NCBI GenBank assembly: GCA_016841955.1 | Contig: JAENYE010000003.1 | Coordinates: 188,497-252,496, forward strand | DNA from: Methanobacteriota archaeon | Lineage (GTDB): Archaea; Halobacteriota; Methanomicrobia; Methanomicrobiales; Methanoculleaceae | Direction: 5' to 3' | DNA: 64,000 nucleotides | Part shown: positions 28,459-37,152 of the stretch, piece by piece | Layout: every line of letters starts with the position of its first letter | Numbering within the stretch: the stretch's first letter is position 1 | Translations under genes and position numbers: made by a program | The notes under the pieces: generated by a model | Database searches by the model: none | What the model was told of the DNA's origin: nothing | The model's input: the letters and a program-made list of their open reading frames with translations, nothing else

Positions 28459-28651
28459 GAGGGGCCGGATCGGGGACCCGGGAGCGTGGGGCGAGACAGA
28501 GAAGGGCCCGGGCGTTAAAAATAAAAAAGGGCTCTGTTGAAACCCCGTTCTGATCTTCATCCTTACCCTGATGAGGCTGGTGCCGGACCAGGCTTGTCCC
28601 TGGGACGACCTTTTTCTCGGGCATGTCCTCATGCAGTGGACCGTGGTGGCT

Positions 28652-28796
28652 ATCGCCATTGGGGGTGGGGCTGACGGGGAGGGGGCCTCCCCCTCCCCTG
28701 TCTCCACCTCGCTACGAGCCACACATCTCATCAGCCCCACCCCACCCGCGCTTCGCGCTCCTCCCCCGCCCCAGGGGCGGGGGCAGTCATGGCGAT
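28652..28796. repeat. nested inverted repeats with three GC-rich hairpins
   Basis: ATCGCCAT (28652-28659) pairs with ATGGCGAT (28789-28796) at the ends. Inside, GTGGGGCTGA (28665-28674) pairs with TCAGCCCCAC (28731-28740), GGGGAGGGGG (28676-28685) with CCCCCTCCCC (28689-28698), and CCCCCGCCCC (28763-28772) with GGGGCGGGGG (28774-28783). It occupies most of the gap between two convergent genes. It could be a non-autonomous element or a bidirectional terminator. Confidence 0.65.
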
Positions 28797-28907
28797 ACCC
28801 GGTGGAAAGCCGTGCCCCGGAGCACCTACCCCCGATTGCGGCCATCTGGAGCAAGCAAGTGGGGTTTCAACAAAGCCAAAAAAAAGATACCTTTGCGGTC
28901 TGTCCGC

Positions 28908-29438
28908 CTACACTTCTTCTTCATAACGCTCGAAGAACGTGACCTCGTCGACGATCTTCTTCTTCGCGATCTGGATCTCCTCGGGGTATCCCGCGGGCAC
29001 GAGGGATACAAGCGTGTATTCGCCCGGAACGTTGAGGAGTTTCCGGACATCCTCGGCATAATCCTTCTTCTCTCCCGCGACCCAGCAGGACCCGACCCCC
29101 CATGCCTGGAGCGCGAGGAGGAGTTGCATCGTCGCTGCACAGCAGTCTTCGAGGTAATACTTCGCATCCCTCTTCCCGAAGACGGCGAAACAGGTGGGCG
29201 CATCGGCGATGAACCTGGCGTTCTCGGCCAGGTCCGCGATCGCCCGCAACGTATCGCGGTTCTGGATGGCCCCAAAGAGCCAGGGCTGCTCGTTTCTCGC
29301 AGTCGGGGCAAGGCGCGCGCAGTCAAGGGCGTCTTTGACGATCTTAGCCTCGACGGGGCTGTCCTTGTACTTCCGCACGCTGTGCCTGCTCCGTATCACG
29401 GTGACACCGAGATTCACCGTTCCACCAATCGGACTCAT
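28908..29438 (-). CDS. nitroreductase family protein
   Basis: FMN-binding fold of 176 residues: I-R-S-R-H-S-V-R-K-Y near the N-terminus binds flavin phosphate, and A-P-T-A-R-N-E-Q-P-W and G-S-C-W-V-A follow. The family reduces nitro groups, quinones or flavins with NAD(P)H; the true substrate is unknown. GTG at 29417 with a GGTGGA before it is an alternative start seven residues in. A TATA-like AAGGTATTTAGG lies near 29465-29476 on the minus strand. Confidence 0.86.
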   Translation of the reverse strand: MSPIGGTVNLGVTVIRSRHSVRKYKDSPVEAKIVKDALDCARLAPTARNEQPWLFGAIQNRDTLRAIADLAENARFIADAPTCFAVFGKRDAKYYLEDCCAATMQLLLALQAWGVGSCWVAGEKKDYAEDVRKLLNVPGEYTLVSLVPAGYPEEIQIAKKKIVDEVTFFERYEEEV

Positions 29439-29514
29439 GCAACGATGATGGGCACTCCAGGCCTAAATACCTTGGGGAAACAGAGGTGTGAATGCCCCCG
29501 ACAGGGATGCGGGC

Positions 29515-30711
29515 CTAGAAGAGGCCCTGTATCATCTGCAGCATGTTCGAGAAGCCGTCGACGATGACCACGGCCGGATCGATCCCGAGGACCGGGAAGA
29601 TGAATATGAAGTAGGCGACTGTCCCGAGCGTGCTCCCGACGTTCGCGAGAGCTGCAACCAGCACAACCCGGAAGAGCGGGATCTTCCGCATCTCCGAGAA
29701 GGTCTCCGCCTCGATGATCTGCCGCAACTCACCGGCGGCGGGCTTGCGGATCTTCGCCTCGACGATGGCCGCAAACCATCCCGCCGCAAGCAGCGGGTTG
29801 AGGGACGTCATCCAGGAGACGGCAAACGCCGTGACGGCCGAGAGAGGGTGCCCGCCGGCGAGCAGCGTGAATGCGGCGCTTAAGACACCGTTGACTAGGA
29901 CCCAGTAAAGGAGGGCGGTCAGCAGGACGTCGAACCCCAAACCCGAGAAGGCTATGGCGGCGATCAGGAGGAGGAAGAGGACGGTGACGGCCGCCCCGAG
30001 GATCTTCGCCCACGGCAGGCCCTTCACCCCGGCGGTCAGGGCCGGGAGCGGCGGCAGCGTCTCCGGTGCGTCGAGGTAGCGCTGCACCCCCCGGATGTGT
30101 CCGGCACCGACGACCGCCAGCACCCGCTCGTACCGGCTCCCGAGCATCAGGATCTGGTGAGCAAGATATGCATCCCGTTCGTCGATCAGGGCCTGAGCAC
30201 CCTGGGGAGAGAACTTCCGGAACTCCTCCATCGCGGCACTCACCACGTCCTGGTTCGTGAACTCGTCAACGTCAATCTCCTGGCCCTCGACACTCACGAG
30301 CGAGTAGATCAGGGCCCCGATGAGCTTGATCTTCTCCCAGATCCCCATCATGCCCCAGAACCGGGCAAGCGTGATCCGGATATCCCGGTCGATGAGCGCC
30401 ACGGGCTTCTGGTGTGCTTCAGCCTCCTCGATGGCGACCAGCATCTCGGCACCGGGTTTCACGCCGGTCTCGGCGCCGATCCGCTGCTGGATGTAGGTGA
30501 GCACCCACTGGACGAGGAGCCTGCCGAAGTTCCCGCTTTTCAGGATCTCAGTGACCGAGGGCTCGGCCGCCTCCTCTGTGAGCGATATGAACCGGCCCTG
30601 GTCGAGTTCGACGCCGACGATGTCAGGCTGGAACTCCTCGATCGCGGACCGGACTTCCTCAACGCTCTTCTGCGAGACATGGGCCGTCCCGACGAGACGA
30701 ATCTCAGTCAT
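29515..30711 (-). CDS. TraB family membrane protein
   Basis: Protein of 398 residues. The TraB/PrgY domain occupies about 1-225, with the G-T-A-H-V-S motif (8-13), G-V-E-L-D-Q-G-R and V-V-G-A-G-H-I-R-G near 215-223. The C-terminal part has about four transmembrane helices (roughly 240-265, 270-300, 310-330, 360-385). The fold is related to haem-binding and metalloprotease-like proteins; PrgY in enterococci lowers pheromone activity. The role in archaea is unknown. Its start overlaps the YkgJ stop by eight bases. Confidence 0.9.
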   Translation of the reverse strand: MTEIRLVGTAHVSQKSVEEVRSAIEEFQPDIVGVELDQGRFISLTEEAAEPSVTEILKSGNFGRLLVQWVLTYIQQRIGAETGVKPGAEMLVAIEEAEAHQKPVALIDRDIRITLARFWGMMGIWEKIKLIGALIYSLVSVEGQEIDVDEFTNQDVVSAAMEEFRKFSPQGAQALIDERDAYLAHQILMLGSRYERVLAVVGAGHIRGVQRYLDAPETLPPLPALTAGVKGLPWAKILGAAVTVLFLLLIAAIAFSGLGFDVLLTALLYWVLVNGVLSAAFTLLAGGHPLSAVTAFAVSWMTSLNPLLAAGWFAAIVEAKIRKPAAGELRQIIEAETFSEMRKIPLFRVVLVAALANVGSTLGTVAYFIFIFPVLGIDPAVVIVDGFSNMLQMIQGLF

Positions 30712-31246
30712 GGAGCACCTTCACGCCTTCGCTGTCGATCACGACGCGTTTTCCCGGCGGCACCGTCGCTCTCCGGTAGACGGCGCGGATGCCGGCCTCC
30801 TCTGCCGCCTCGGCGGCCTGCCGGCCGAGGAGTTCTGCTGCCGCAGCATGCGCGCAACGGCGGGAGAGGGGCGTGCCGAGGCCGGGACATTCCGAGACCA
30901 GCAGATCGTCGTCCGCCAGCATAAACGGGTAGGTGCGGCAGATCCAGGGACGGTGAGCGTAGACGGAGCACCGCCCGTCCCGGAGGAATATGCAGGCATC
31001 AACCGTCCGCCTGATGCACCAGGCAAGGGTGTACTCCCCGCCGCTCCCGGCGCTGATGAAATCAGGATAGGGCTCGGCAACCTCGTCCCAGGCCATCCCG
31101 GTAGCCGTCATGATTGCCCGGACCTCGGCAGGGCTCACGATCACGAGGTTTGAGTCCTCCGCAACCCGCCGGCAGCAGGCACCGCACTCCCGGCAGCGGA
31201 ACCCGAAAGACCCGACCCGGCTCGCAACGTCGTCTACTCCGAGCAT
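30704..31246 (-). CDS. YkgJ-type cysteine cluster protein
   Basis: Protein of 180 residues with the metal-binding Cys cluster C-R-E-C-G-A-C-C (18-25), then A-W-C-I-R-R, C-I-F-L-R-D-G-R-C-S-V-Y and R-P-W-I-C-R-T-Y-P-F. The family binds zinc or iron-sulphur and its enzymatic role is not established. It overlaps guaAA at its start (13 bases) and the TraB-family gene at its end, so all three are co-translated. Confidence 0.88.
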   Translation of the reverse strand: MLGVDDVASRVGSFGFRCRECGACCRRVAEDSNLVIVSPAEVRAIMTATGMAWDEVAEPYPDFISAGSGGEYTLAWCIRRTVDACIFLRDGRCSVYAHRPWICRTYPFMLADDDLLVSECPGLGTPLSRRCAHAAAAELLGRQAAEAAEEAGIRAVYRRATVPPGKRVVIDSEGVKVLHD

Positions 31247-31788
31247 ATCCTGTCAAAATTCTCAAAGAGAAGCCGCCCGTTAACGGTATGGCTGACCTCC
31301 GGGTGCCACTGGATGCCGTAGAGGCGCTCATCGGGAGATGCCATCGCCTCCACACCGCAGATGGCCGACTCTGCAAGCCGGACAAATCCTTCCGGAACCA
31401 CCGAGACCTCATCCGCATGCGACGCCCATACCCGCATCCGGTCAGGGTAGCCCTGGAGGAGGGCGTTCCGTTCGAGGATTTCAACCTCGACCGCACCGAA
31501 CCCCCCGCTCGCACCCCGACGGATCGCGCCGCCGCGGGCCGTCGCTATGATGTGCAGTCCAAGACAGATGCCGAGGACAGGGAGGCCGAGGTCAAGGTAT
31601 GCGGGAGCGACCCCGGCGCGGTCGAGGGTCGGGCCGCCGCCGAGAATGATGCCCCGGCAGCCCCGGGCGACCTCGGCCGGCGGCGTAACGTTCGGGATCA
31701 TCGTGGTCTCGATATCCATATCACGGAGCGTCCTCAAGATCAGGTGGTTGAACTGTCCGTAATTGTTGACCACATAAAGTGGAAGCAT
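31234..31788 (-). CDS. guaAA: GMP synthase subunit A (glutamine amidotransferase)
   Basis: Class I glutaminase of 184 residues that supplies ammonia to the separate archaeal GMP synthase subunit B, converting XMP to GMP. The nucleophile Cys is in V-L-G-I-C-L-G-L-H, and the His/Glu pair is in G-I-Q-W-H-P-E-V-S. The N-terminus L-Y-V-V-N-N-Y-G-Q-F-N-H is diagnostic of GuaAA. The ATP-pyrophosphatase subunit is not in the window. Presumed promoter lies in the short AT-rich gap before 31826. Confidence 0.95.
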   Translation of the reverse strand: MLPLYVVNNYGQFNHLILRTLRDMDIETTMIPNVTPPAEVARGCRGIILGGGPTLDRAGVAPAYLDLGLPVLGICLGLHIIATARGGAIRRGASGGFGAVEVEILERNALLQGYPDRMRVWASHADEVSVVPEGFVRLAESAICGVEAMASPDERLYGIQWHPEVSHTVNGRLLFENFDRICSE

Positions 31789-31825
31789 TGTTTATAGGTT
31801 GGTGTAAAAAGGTATAGTCCTTCCC

Positions 31826-32842
31826 TCAGGCATACTTCCTGACGAAATCAAAGACTTTCCGGGTGATCTCCTCCGGCTCGTGGCCCATCAGGTAGGCGAG
31901 CGTCAGGGCCCCGCCGGCGCCCATCCCTTCTTTGACCTCGCCGATGCAGTAGCGGGCGAGCCCGACGTGCCCGATGCCGGCGAAGTTCGGATCGACGAAG
32001 TACGCGGTGGTGCCGACGTCGGCGACCGACCGGGCGAACCCGGCCGAGGGGTCGTCCCTGACGTAGACCGTCGTCGCGAGATGCGGCACCCTCCTCCCGA
32101 GCGCCTTTAAGGTAGCCGCCACGGCAAGCATCTGGGTCCCGCCGGCGAAGAGGATGTCGCCGGAATAAGCGCTCGCGATCCCTGCCGCCACCGGCATCAT
32201 GGGATCGCCCGCTGCGCGGAGGATATCCAGAGGCTCTCTCGCGCCCGTCTCATCTATCCGGGCGAGCACATCCCTGCAGACGGCATCCTTCAGGCCCATC
32301 GGGTTCTCGACGAAGGCACTGCTGACCGAGGCATCGTAGCCGAGCGCCCGGAGGACGCAGAGGGCGGTGGTCGTCCCGCCGGGAACGCACTCCCCGAGCA
32401 TCAGGAAGTCGCTGTACTGTGCAAGAAGCCTGCCGACCGCTTCCCCCCGCTCAAAGAGGAGCGCCGCCTGCGGTACCGCGTCCCCCTTCCTCGGGTCGCC
32501 CCCGGGGTTCCCGTAGACGTCCAGGCAGGGGACGGTGGGAGTATGGGCAAGCCCCGCATTGATGAGGACGGGAGCAAGGCCGGTCAGTTCCACCATGGAC
32601 CGGGTGATGGTCGCCGGCGTCGGGCACCCGGTGGGCGTGTTCGGCCGGGCCGGCACGCTCGTGATCGCGCCGGTCGTAACGAGCTCCGCATCCAGGACTG
32701 GCGTGAGCAGGGTCTTTTCCGGGGTCGGCCCGGCGCCCGATATGCCGGGGACGGTGGAGAGCATGGTATTGCCGAGGACCAGCGCCATCATCGGACGCTC
32801 GGGTCTGATCAGTGGGTCTTGTGAGAGGAACGGGTGAGACAT
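31826..32842 (-). CDS. cobT: nicotinate-nucleotide:benzimidazole phosphoribosyltransferase, archaeal type
   Basis: A 338-residue member of the UPF0284/archaeal CobT family. It activates the lower-ligand base of cobamides by transferring ribose phosphate from nicotinate mononucleotide. G-A-G-P-T-P-E-K, P-N-T-P-T-G-C-P-T-P and G-E-C-V-P-G-G-T-T-T-A are family blocks, with F-A-G-G-T-Q-M-L-A-V later. Methanogens commonly use 5-hydroxybenzimidazole rather than dimethylbenzimidazole. It stands divergent to cobZ-cobS, which complete the same nucleotide loop. Confidence 0.9.
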   Translation of the reverse strand: MSHPFLSQDPLIRPERPMMALVLGNTMLSTVPGISGAGPTPEKTLLTPVLDAELVTTGAITSVPARPNTPTGCPTPATITRSMVELTGLAPVLINAGLAHTPTVPCLDVYGNPGGDPRKGDAVPQAALLFERGEAVGRLLAQYSDFLMLGECVPGGTTTALCVLRALGYDASVSSAFVENPMGLKDAVCRDVLARIDETGAREPLDILRAAGDPMMPVAAGIASAYSGDILFAGGTQMLAVAATLKALGRRVPHLATTVYVRDDPSAGFARSVADVGTTAYFVDPNFAGIGHVGLARYCIGEVKEGMGAGGALTLAYLMGHEPEEITRKVFDFVRKYA

Positions 32843-32999
32843 CGGGTACAGGGTAGGTGCTGCGGGATAGAAGATGTTGCTGTCGGGGGCCAGAACGGGG
32901 TGAGTTCGCAGCCCGCGCTCTTCGAGCGCTCGAACTCCAGAGATCCCTGCAAAAGCGTGATCTCATGCGAAGGCACAGTGAGAGAGATGGTGCTCAATC

Positions 33000-33067
33000 T
33001 CACGCGAAGCCGCGAAGTCGGTGTGAGTATTGATAGTTTCCTTCGCGTTCTTCGCGGCTTCGCGTGA
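33000..33067. repeat. GCGAAG-type inverted repeat (family B), copy 1
   Basis: TCACGCGAAGCCGCGAA (33000-33016) is perfectly inverted as TTCGCGGCTTCGCGTGA (33051-33067), a 17-base stem with a 34-base loop. Related elements occur at 39281-39331 and 60352-60432. It lies between the divergent cobT and cobZ genes. Confidence 0.8.
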
Positions 33068-33080
33068 GCCTATGCCACGT

Positions 33081-33168
33081 CGCACCTGACGGTGCTTGAG
33101 CTCCAGTCCTACGAACGGTCGCACTCGAAAACGCTTCGCGTTTTCTCGAACTCCGGCCCTTCGGCCCG
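33081..33168. repeat. tandem mini-hairpin array (family A), copy 3
   Basis: Modules GCACCTGACGGTGC (33082-33095), GAAAACGCTTCGCGTTTTC (33127-33145) and GGCCCTTCGGCCC (33155-33167). The second module with its flank matches, in reverse orientation, the array directly after glmM at 11126. Confidence 0.75.
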
Positions 33169-33216
33169 TCGTTAAATACAAACTCCAAAATACCTCCCGG
33201 CCCCAATAGTTGAACA

Positions 33217-33660
33217 ATGTTCGAGATAGAGCGCAGGCTGGAAGAGAAGGGCATCGCAAGGAGAGACATTGTCGCCTCCGCGATGGAACTCTACGTCCCC
33301 CACGGGATCGGGGCGGACAAGGCCGCGAGCAGGCTGGATGAGAAGATCGGGAAGGCCCTCATGGACCCCAACGTATCGTCGCTCCTCCTCGGCGCCGTCC
33401 TGCTCGAGGACGAACTCTACCTGAAGCGGAAGAACTCCGAGATCGCCGACGACCCGGTCTTCCTCCTCTCCGACGAGATCATCGGGATGGCCATCGCCGA
33501 GGTGATCGGGGGGACCTACGCACGGTTCGAGTTCACCCGTTACGACCAGAAGAAGCCGGGGATCCTGAGTAAACTCGGGCCGTTCCTCGACGACGCCGTC
33601 GCCGGGCTGATCGCGGGCTGCACGTCGCGTCTCTACAGCGAGTCGATGGGATCGATGTGA
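33217..33660 (+). CDS. cobZ: alpha-ribazole phosphatase, archaeal CobZ type
   Basis: Protein of 147 residues related to the PgpA-like fold, matching CobZ, which in Methanosarcina replaces the bacterial CobC phosphatase and dephosphorylates the nucleotide-loop precursor. Conserved-looking blocks are L-E-E-K-G-I-A-R-R-D-I, H-G-I-G-A-D-K-A and F-L-D-D-A-V-A-G-L. Its stop overlaps the GTG start of cobS. With cobT opposite, the identification is well supported by context. Confidence 0.85.
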   Translation: MFEIERRLEEKGIARRDIVASAMELYVPHGIGADKAASRLDEKIGKALMDPNVSSLLLGAVLLEDELYLKRKNSEIADDPVFLLSDEIIGMAIAEVIGGTYARFEFTRYDQKKPGILSKLGPFLDDAVAGLIAGCTSRLYSESMGSM

Positions 33661-34367
33661 AGTCCGTCATTGCTCTCCTGCAGTTCTGCACCTCGCTCCC
33701 CCTCGGGAGACCGGTCGACTTCGAGCACCTCGCCCGCCGCTCCTACCTCTACCCGCTCGCCGGGTACGTCGTCGGCGGGATAGCGGCCGGCATCGCCTGC
33801 TGGATAGCATCCCCCGTGGTGGGTGCGGCCGTCGCCCTCGCGACGGTGCTCGTTCTCTCCGGGTGCAACCACTTCGACGGCCTGCTGGACTTCGGTGACG
33901 GGCTCATGGCCCACGGGAGCCGGGAGAAGCGGATCGCGGCCATGACCGACCGGACCACCGGGGCCGGCGCCGTCGCGGCGGGCATCATCGTCACGCTCCT
34001 CGCATTTGCCGGGCTCCAGAGCACCGCGCACCTCCCGGCGGCCATCCTCACCGCCGAGGTCTGCGCGAAGGTCGCGATGTCCTGGCTCACCACGCTCGGC
34101 GTGCCGTTCCGGGAGGGGATCCACTCCTACCTTCACGGGTTTGCAAAACCGTGGTTCCTCGCCCCAGCAACCCTGCTCGCGCTGCCTCTCTTCCTGCTGC
34201 CGGTGCCCCGGGTGAGTATCGCGCTCGCCCTCACGGCCACGGCGGTCATCGTCGCACTGATGCTGCTCCTCTCCCGGCGGCTCTTCGGCGGCGTCAACGG
34301 CGACGTCGTCGGCGCCGCAAACGAGATCGTCCGGGCGGGGGTCATCCTCCTCCTTGCCCTCCTTTAA
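33657..34367 (+). CDS. cobS: cobalamin-5'-phosphate synthase (adenosylcobinamide-GDP ribazoletransferase)
   Basis: Integral membrane enzyme of 236 residues joining adenosylcobinamide-GDP to alpha-ribazole(-phosphate). The N-terminal F-C-T-S-L-P-L-G-R is the usual R-x-P-variant motif. N-H-F-D-G-L-L-D-F-G-D-G-L and D-R-T-T-G-A-G-A form the CDP-alcohol-transferase-like active site. About six hydrophobic helices. It starts at GTG 33657, overlapping the cobZ stop (GTGA). Confidence 0.93.
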   Translation: MKSVIALLQFCTSLPLGRPVDFEHLARRSYLYPLAGYVVGGIAAGIACWIASPVVGAAVALATVLVLSGCNHFDGLLDFGDGLMAHGSREKRIAAMTDRTTGAGAVAAGIIVTLLAFAGLQSTAHLPAAILTAEVCAKVAMSWLTTLGVPFREGIHSYLHGFAKPWFLAPATLLALPLFLLPVPRVSIALALTATAVIVALMLLLSRRLFGGVNGDVVGAANEIVRAGVILLLALL

Positions 34368-34404
34368 TCACCTTTTTTATCCCGGCGGCCGCTACTACTG
34401 TAGA

Positions 34405-35283
34405 ATGATACAAGATCATACCCTCTACTCCCGGGGAGGGATCATCACCGAGCGGAACGCAGACTACGCGACGATACGGCTGCGAGTTCCGGCAGGGGTT
34501 CTCTCCGCGGCCCAGGTCAAGCAGCTGGCGAAGATCAGCGAGAAGTACGGGGACGGCTCACTCCACCTCACCATGCGCCAGGCGGTGGAGATCCCGCACG
34601 TAAACCCAGAGAACCTCAAGAAAATTGCCAAGGCCCTCGAGAAGAACGGGACACCTATAGGGGCGGAGCAGAACGAAGTCGTCAACATCATGGCCTGCCC
34701 GGGCACGGAACGGTGTAAGTACGCCAACTGCGAGACGATCGACCTCGCCCGGAAGGTCGACGAACGGGTCTTCGGGAAGGAACTCCCGATACGGCTCCGC
34801 ATCGCCATATCCGGCTGCACCTACATGTGCAACAGCCCGCTCTTGAACGACATCGGGATCATCGGCAGGATCAGGCCGCTGCGCATTCCGGGACTCTGCA
34901 CGGGGTGCGGTACCTGCGTGGAGTACTGCAAACAGTGTGCCATCGCGCTGAAGAACGGTGCATCGATCCTCGACGAGAGCAAATGCGTCCAGTGCGGCAT
35001 CTGCATCCACTCATGCCCCTATAATCTCCTGAAATCCGAGTATGCCCACTACCAGATCACGGTCGGCGGCCGTCGCGGAGCCTCTCCCGCCGCAGGAAGG
35101 GAAATCGTCACCGTCGAGACCGAAGAGGAGGTCGTCGAGGTTGTCGACCGCATCGTCTACTGGGTCTACCGCAACGCCTGGAGCGGCCGGCCTCTCGCCG
35201 ACCAGATGGACGAGATCGGGTATGACAAGTTCGCGGAGGGGATCCGAAAAGAGTTCGGGCCGAAAGTACCGGTGGCGGAGTAG
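34405..35283 (+). CDS. dissimilatory-sulfite-reductase-like protein with ferredoxin domain
   Basis: Single-gene Dsr-like protein of 292 residues. The nitrite/sulfite reductase half-domain binds a 4Fe-4S cluster coupled to sirohaem through C98, C104, C138 and C142 (C-x5-C and C-x3-C). An inserted ferredoxin domain with two cluster motifs follows (C165/168/171/175 and C194/197/200/204). This is the small Dsr-LP type common in methanogens; its physiological substrate is unresolved, and it is not Fsr, which carries an F420H2-oxidising domain. M-I-Q-D-H-T at 34405 is the start; an upstream frame to 34354 covers the TATA-rich CTTTTTTATC promoter area. Confidence 0.9.
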   Translation: MIQDHTLYSRGGIITERNADYATIRLRVPAGVLSAAQVKQLAKISEKYGDGSLHLTMRQAVEIPHVNPENLKKIAKALEKNGTPIGAEQNEVVNIMACPGTERCKYANCETIDLARKVDERVFGKELPIRLRIAISGCTYMCNSPLLNDIGIIGRIRPLRIPGLCTGCGTCVEYCKQCAIALKNGASILDESKCVQCGICIHSCPYNLLKSEYAHYQITVGGRRGASPAAGREIVTVETEEEVVEVVDRIVYWVYRNAWSGRPLADQMDEIGYDKFAEGIRKEFGPKVPVAE

Positions 35284-35362
35284 TAAAGATAAAACTCCGG
35301 TACACCGGTGGTGGGGGCGGCCACAGGCCGATAGCCGCCCCCTGCAGAACCAGCACCGCCAT

Positions 35363-35665
35363 CTAGCGACGGTACATTGAAGAGAACCCTTCGCCAGCGT
35401 CGTCCTCGCACTCGATGGCGGTGCCGTCCCGGACGAGGGTGTTGAACATGACGGCGGCGTTCAGCAAATTCTCGTCCTGGTTTGCGCCCTGCCGGATACC
35501 GGAGAGAGCCTGCCGCTGGGGTGTCGGGATCGTCCGCCTGCCCACCCGGACACCCGCACAGTGCCTGCAGTAACCACAGTGGGAGTGGACCGACACCTCA
35601 CGATCTGCGCATGCTACCGTCACCCGGTCCTTCGTATCATCGCGGTGAAACTCAAGTATCTTCAT
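35363..35665 (-). CDS. small cysteine-containing hypothetical protein
   Basis: Hundred-residue soluble protein that I do not recognise. The centre has H-S-H-C-G-Y-C-R-H-C (27-36), a C-x2-C-x2-C cluster that could bind zinc or an iron-sulphur cluster; two more Cys are at 19 and 86. Amino-acid composition is balanced, unlike the Arg/Pro-rich shadows elsewhere, which favours a real gene. No ribosome site is evident before the ATG. It faces the Dsr-like gene convergently and is divergent from EF-1alpha. Confidence 0.55.
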   Translation of the reverse strand: MKILEFHRDDTKDRVTVACADREVSVHSHCGYCRHCAGVRVGRRTIPTPQRQALSGIRQGANQDENLLNAAVMFNTLVRDGTAIECEDDAGEGFSSMYRR

Positions 35666-35755
35666 GGTACGAGGAACGTAGATTTCCGGAGAATAAGATT
35701 CTGTCGATTACCCGGGGCATTTAGGGAATGCACGCTATTGGCGCGCATAGAAATG

Positions 35756-35785
35756 CTTTATATGGAGGACGTCATACGTATAAGT
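35756..35785 (+). promoter_or_regulatory. promoter of the EF-1alpha/S10 operon
   Basis: TTTATAT (35757-35763) and a second TATA-like element CGTATAAGTT (35777-35785) lie 59-87 bases before the EF-1alpha ATG, in a region of lower GC. Either gives an untranslated leader of about 40-60 bases, ending in a GTGGAGGAT ribosome site. Confidence 0.6.
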
Positions 35786-35843
35786 TACTCGCATAAGCAG
35801 GCTGTTCGAGCTGACAGGCCTATTTGAGTGGAGGATACTATCT

Positions 35844-37121
35844 ATGGCAGTTGAAAAGCCCCACATGAATTTAGCAGTAATCGGACACATCGACCACGGG
35901 AAGTCTACCACCGTGGGTCGGTTGCTCTTTGAGACCGGAGCCGTAGCGCCCCACATCATCGAGTCGTACAGGAAGGAGGCCGAATCCAAGGGTAAGGGCT
36001 CGTTCGAGTTCGCCTGGGTTATGGACAGCCTCAAGGAAGAGCGTGAGCGTGGTATCACCATCGATATCGCCCACAAGCGGTTCGACACCGACAAGTTCTA
36101 CTTTACCGTCGTGGACTGCCCCGGTCACCGCGACTTCGTCAAGAACATGATCACGGGCGCATCCCAGGCAGACGCCGCGCTGCTGGTCGTCGCCGCACCT
36201 GACGGCGTGATGGAGCAGACCAAGGAGCACGTCTTCCTGTCCCGTACGCTCGGCATCAACCAGCTGATCATCGGCATCAACAAGATGGATGCCGCCAAGT
36301 ACGACGAGAAGCGCTACAACGAGGTCAAGGAACAGCTCTCCCAGCTGCTCAAGATGGTCGGCTACAAGCCCGACGACATCAGCTTCATCCCGATGAGCGC
36401 GTTCGTTGGGGACAACATCACCAAGCTCAGTGAGAACACCCCCTGGTACAAGGGACCAACGGTACTCGCTGCACTCAACGCTCTCACCGAGCCCGAGAAG
36501 CCCACAACCCTGCCCATGCGTCTCCCCATCCAGGACGTCTACTCCATCTCCGGTATCGGGACCGTGCCTGTGGGTCGTGTCGAGACCGGTGTGATGAAGA
36601 AGGGAATGAAGGTCAGCTTCATGCCCGCGAACAAAGAGGGTGAGATCAAGTCCATCGAGATGCACCACGAAGAGATCCCGCAGGCGCTCCCGGGCGACAA
36701 CGTCGGGTTCAACGTCCGTGGTATCGGCAAGGGCGACATCCGCCGCGGTGACGTCTGCGGTCCCGCCGACGTGCCCCCGACCGTTGCAGAAGAGTTCATC
36801 GCGCAGGTCGTCGTGCTCCACCACCCCAGCGCTCTGACCGTCGGTTACACCCCGGTCTTCCACTGCCACACAGCCCAGATCGCATGCTCCTTCGTCGAGC
36901 TCCAGAAGAAGCTCGACCCCCGTACCGGTCAGGTTAAGGAAGAGAACCCCACGTTCCTCAAGACCGGCGATGCCGCTATCGTCAAGATCAGGCCAACCCA
37001 GCCCATGGTCATCGAGAAGGTCAAAGAGATCCCGCAGCTCGGACGGTTCGCTGTCCGTGATATGGGATCCACCATTGCGGCAGGCGTGTGCATGGACATC
37101 ACGCCCAAGCAGATGAGATAA
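35844..37121 (+). CDS. tuf: translation elongation factor 1-alpha (aEF1A)
   Basis: GTPase of 425 residues that brings aminoacyl-tRNA to the ribosome. G1 loop is [10 protein letters not shown] (14-23), R-G-I-T-I-D is the switch I region, D-C-P-G-H-R-D-F is switch II and N-K-M-D is the specificity loop. Domains 2 and 3 follow, with V-P-V-G-R-V-E-T-G in domain 2. Full length for the archaeal family. Rich in preferred codons, as expected of a highly expressed gene. Followed 31 bases later by S10, the usual archaeal order. Confidence 0.99.
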   Translation: MAVEKPHMNLAVIGHIDHGKSTTVGRLLFETGAVAPHIIESYRKEAESKGKGSFEFAWVMDSLKEERERGITIDIAHKRFDTDKFYFTVVDCPGHRDFVKNMITGASQADAALLVVAAPDGVMEQTKEHVFLSRTLGINQLIIGINKMDAAKYDEKRYNEVKEQLSQLLKMVGYKPDDISFIPMSAFVGDNITKLSENTPWYKGPTVLAALNALTEPEKPTTLPMRLPIQDVYSISGIGTVPVGRVETGVMKKGMKVSFMPANKEGEIKSIEMHHEEIPQALPGDNVGFNVRGIGKGDIRRGDVCGPADVPPTVAEEFIAQVVVLHHPSALTVGYTPVFHCHTAQIACSFVELQKKLDPRTGQVKEENPTFLKTGDAAIVKIRPTQPMVIEKVKEIPQLGRFAVRDMGSTIAAGVCMDITPKQMR

Positions 37122-37152
37122 GAAGGTACCTATAATTTTTTGGTGGTTAAAC

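Noticed and set aside
32843-33216. Cobalamin riboswitch upstream of cob genes
   Set aside because: The stems present belong to the two dispersed repeat families; no B12-box-like sequence was seen.
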